A stretch of 5,764 nucleotides of DNA from Bacillota bacterium (GTDB lineage: Bacteria; Bacillota; Limnochordia; Darwinibacteriales; Darwinibacteriaceae). Below the pieces are notes generated by a model, which worked only from the letters and a program-made list of their open reading frames with translations, ran no database searches and was not told the origin of the DNA. Positions 5,439 through 5,764 of this stretch are shown piece after piece; the first letter of the stretch is position 1; each line of letters starts with the position of its first letter. The position numbers and the translations under genes are program-made. Location of the stretch: assembly GCA_012518325.1 (NCBI GenBank), contig JAAYSR010000124.1:1-5764 (forward strand), written 5' to 3'.

Positions 5439-5467
5439 TTGCTTTTCTCCAGGGAATGTGATATATT
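5439..5467 (+). promoter_or_regulatory. Extended -10 promoter of tRNA-Gln
   Basis: TATATT (5462-5467) matches five of six -10 positions and is preceded by TG plus one base (5459-5461), the extended -10 element. TTGCTT (5439-5444) is a modest -35 with a 17-nt spacer. The predicted start near 5474 lies about 6 nt before the tRNA. The promoter begins 16 nt after the adenosyltransferase stop codon. Confidence 0.75.
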
Positions 5468-5479
5468 CTTAAACGAGTC

Positions 5480-5553
5480 TGGGGGATCGTCTAACGGCAG
5501 GACGGATGACTCTGACTCATCTAGTCTAGGTTCGAATCCTAGTCCCCCAGCCA
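5480..5553 (+). tRNA. tRNA-Gln (anticodon CTG), CCA encoded
   Basis: The cloverleaf is complete. Acceptor stem TGGGGGA (5480-5486) pairs perfectly with TCCCCCA (5543-5549). The D stem is GTCT/GGAC (5489-5492/5500-5503). The anticodon stem is GATGA/TCATC (5505-5509/5517-5521) with loop CTCTGAC, giving anticodon CTG at 5512-5514, which reads CAG. The T stem is CTAGG/CCTAG with loop TTCGAAT. The discriminator is G5550 and CCA is at 5551-5553. The acceptor starting with a weak T-A first pair is typical of bacterial tRNA-Gln. It is a CAG-specific isoacceptor; a TTG tRNA must exist elsewhere in the genome. Confidence 0.97.
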
Positions 5554-5570
5554 ATTCTTTTAACAATGAG

Positions 5571-5594
5571 AAGACCGCAGTTTGCGGTCTTTTT
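5571..5594 (+). terminator. Intrinsic terminator after tRNA-Gln
   Basis: AAGACCGCA (5571-5579) and TGCGGTCTT (5583-5591) form a 9-bp stem with a GTT loop, followed by further T to 5594. The T-run overlaps the end of the stem, giving five consecutive T (5590-5594). It lies 17 nt after the tRNA 3' end and would also stop read-through from the gltX operon. Confidence 0.85.
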
Positions 5595-5620
5595 GCTTTC
5601 GAGGATGAGCTACTAGGCCG

Positions 5621-5654
5621 GACCCGTCTCGACCCCGGAGAGGGGTCTTTTTTT
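5621..5654 (+). terminator. Second, tandem terminator with two alternative stems
   Basis: GACCCC (5631-5636) pairs with GGGGTC (5642-5647) around a 5-nt loop and is followed by seven T (5648-5654), a strong terminator. The same 3' arm can instead pair with GACCC at 5621-5625. In that form TCTC (5627-5630) pairs with GAGA (5638-5641) and one G-G mismatch remains. Both forms end at the same T-run, so both should terminate. Confidence 0.82.
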
Positions 5655-5718
5655 CTTGCGTGCCCTTTCGGTCCAGGCTTCTAAGTCAGCGGGATGTTTA
5701 CATTTAACAAAAAAGGTA

Positions 5719-5748
5719 TTGACTTTCTCGCCAATCCGAACACATAAT
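5719..5748 (+). promoter_or_regulatory. Strong sigma-A promoter firing out of the window
   Basis: TTGACT (5719-5724) and CATAAT (5743-5748) each match five of six consensus positions with an 18-nt spacer. The transcript would start near 5755, just before the window ends, so its product is not visible. It follows two terminators, so it begins a new unit. The TTGACTTT core is shared with the tRNA-Asn promoter at 681. Confidence 0.65.
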
Positions 5749-5764
5749 AAGACATGATTTAGAC

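Noticed and set aside
4535..5566. Long open frame of 343 codons on the minus strand with an N-terminal GLGFEPRLDESES peptide
   Set aside because: That peptide is the well-known artefact of translating the antisense strand of a tRNA gene, here tRNA-Gln. The rest is antisense to the adenosyltransferase and OsmC genes, which have clear family motifs.
5604..5619. Short minus-strand match to a tRNA 5' end (GGCCTAGTAGCTCA)
   Set aside because: Only the first bases fit; there is no second D-stem arm, anticodon arm or T arm nearby, so it is most likely chance between the two terminators.

Overview
The window looks like chromosomal DNA from a Gram-positive, probably endospore-forming and largely anaerobic member of the Bacillota (Clostridia- or Limnochordia-like). 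The signs are strong AGGAGG-type ribosome binding sites, frequent GTG starts, a cysteine-bracketed LysM protein without a signal peptide, a Soj-type ParA, and a PduO-type cobalamin adenosyltransferase. The exact taxon cannot be fixed from this sequence alone. I see no phage, transposon, CRISPR array or integrase.

Layout from left to right. (1) Positions 1-578, minus strand: the N-terminal 192 codons of a three-LysM protein that runs off the left edge, with a sigma-K-like promoter candidate and a large compound palindrome upstream. (2) Positions 681-838, plus strand: a tRNA-Asn(GTT) gene with its own promoter and terminator. (3) Positions 846-2066, minus strand: a two-gene unit with a D-2-hydroxyacid dehydrogenase (glyoxylate/hydroxypyruvate reductase type) followed by a 59-residue PspC-domain membrane protein, closed by a strong intrinsic terminator. 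(4) Positions 2208-5422, plus strand: a tight four-gene operon encoding an orphan ParA/Soj ATPase, glutamyl-tRNA synthetase (gltX), an OsmC-family protein and a PduO-type cob(I)alamin adenosyltransferase, with gaps of 13, -1 and 5 nt. (5) Positions 5439-5654, plus strand: tRNA-Gln(CTG) with its own extended -10 promoter, followed by two tandem terminators. (6) A strong sigma-A promoter at 5719-5748 that fires out of the right edge.

How the parts may work together. GltX charges glutamate onto tRNA-Glu and, in bacteria that lack GlnRS, also onto tRNA-Gln. A tRNA-Gln gene lies 57 nt beyond the last gene of the gltX operon with no visible terminator between, so the enzyme and a possible substrate tRNA may share transcripts. 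OsmC (thiol-based peroxide detoxification) and the adenosyltransferase (coenzyme B12 formation) have no obvious link to translation. ParA has no ParB partner here. Most of the window is ordinary housekeeping sequence. The points most worth checking are the orphan ParA in a gltX operon, the palindrome and sigma-K-like promoter of the LysM gene, and the gltX to tRNA-Gln read-through. I did not find a clear new biological system.
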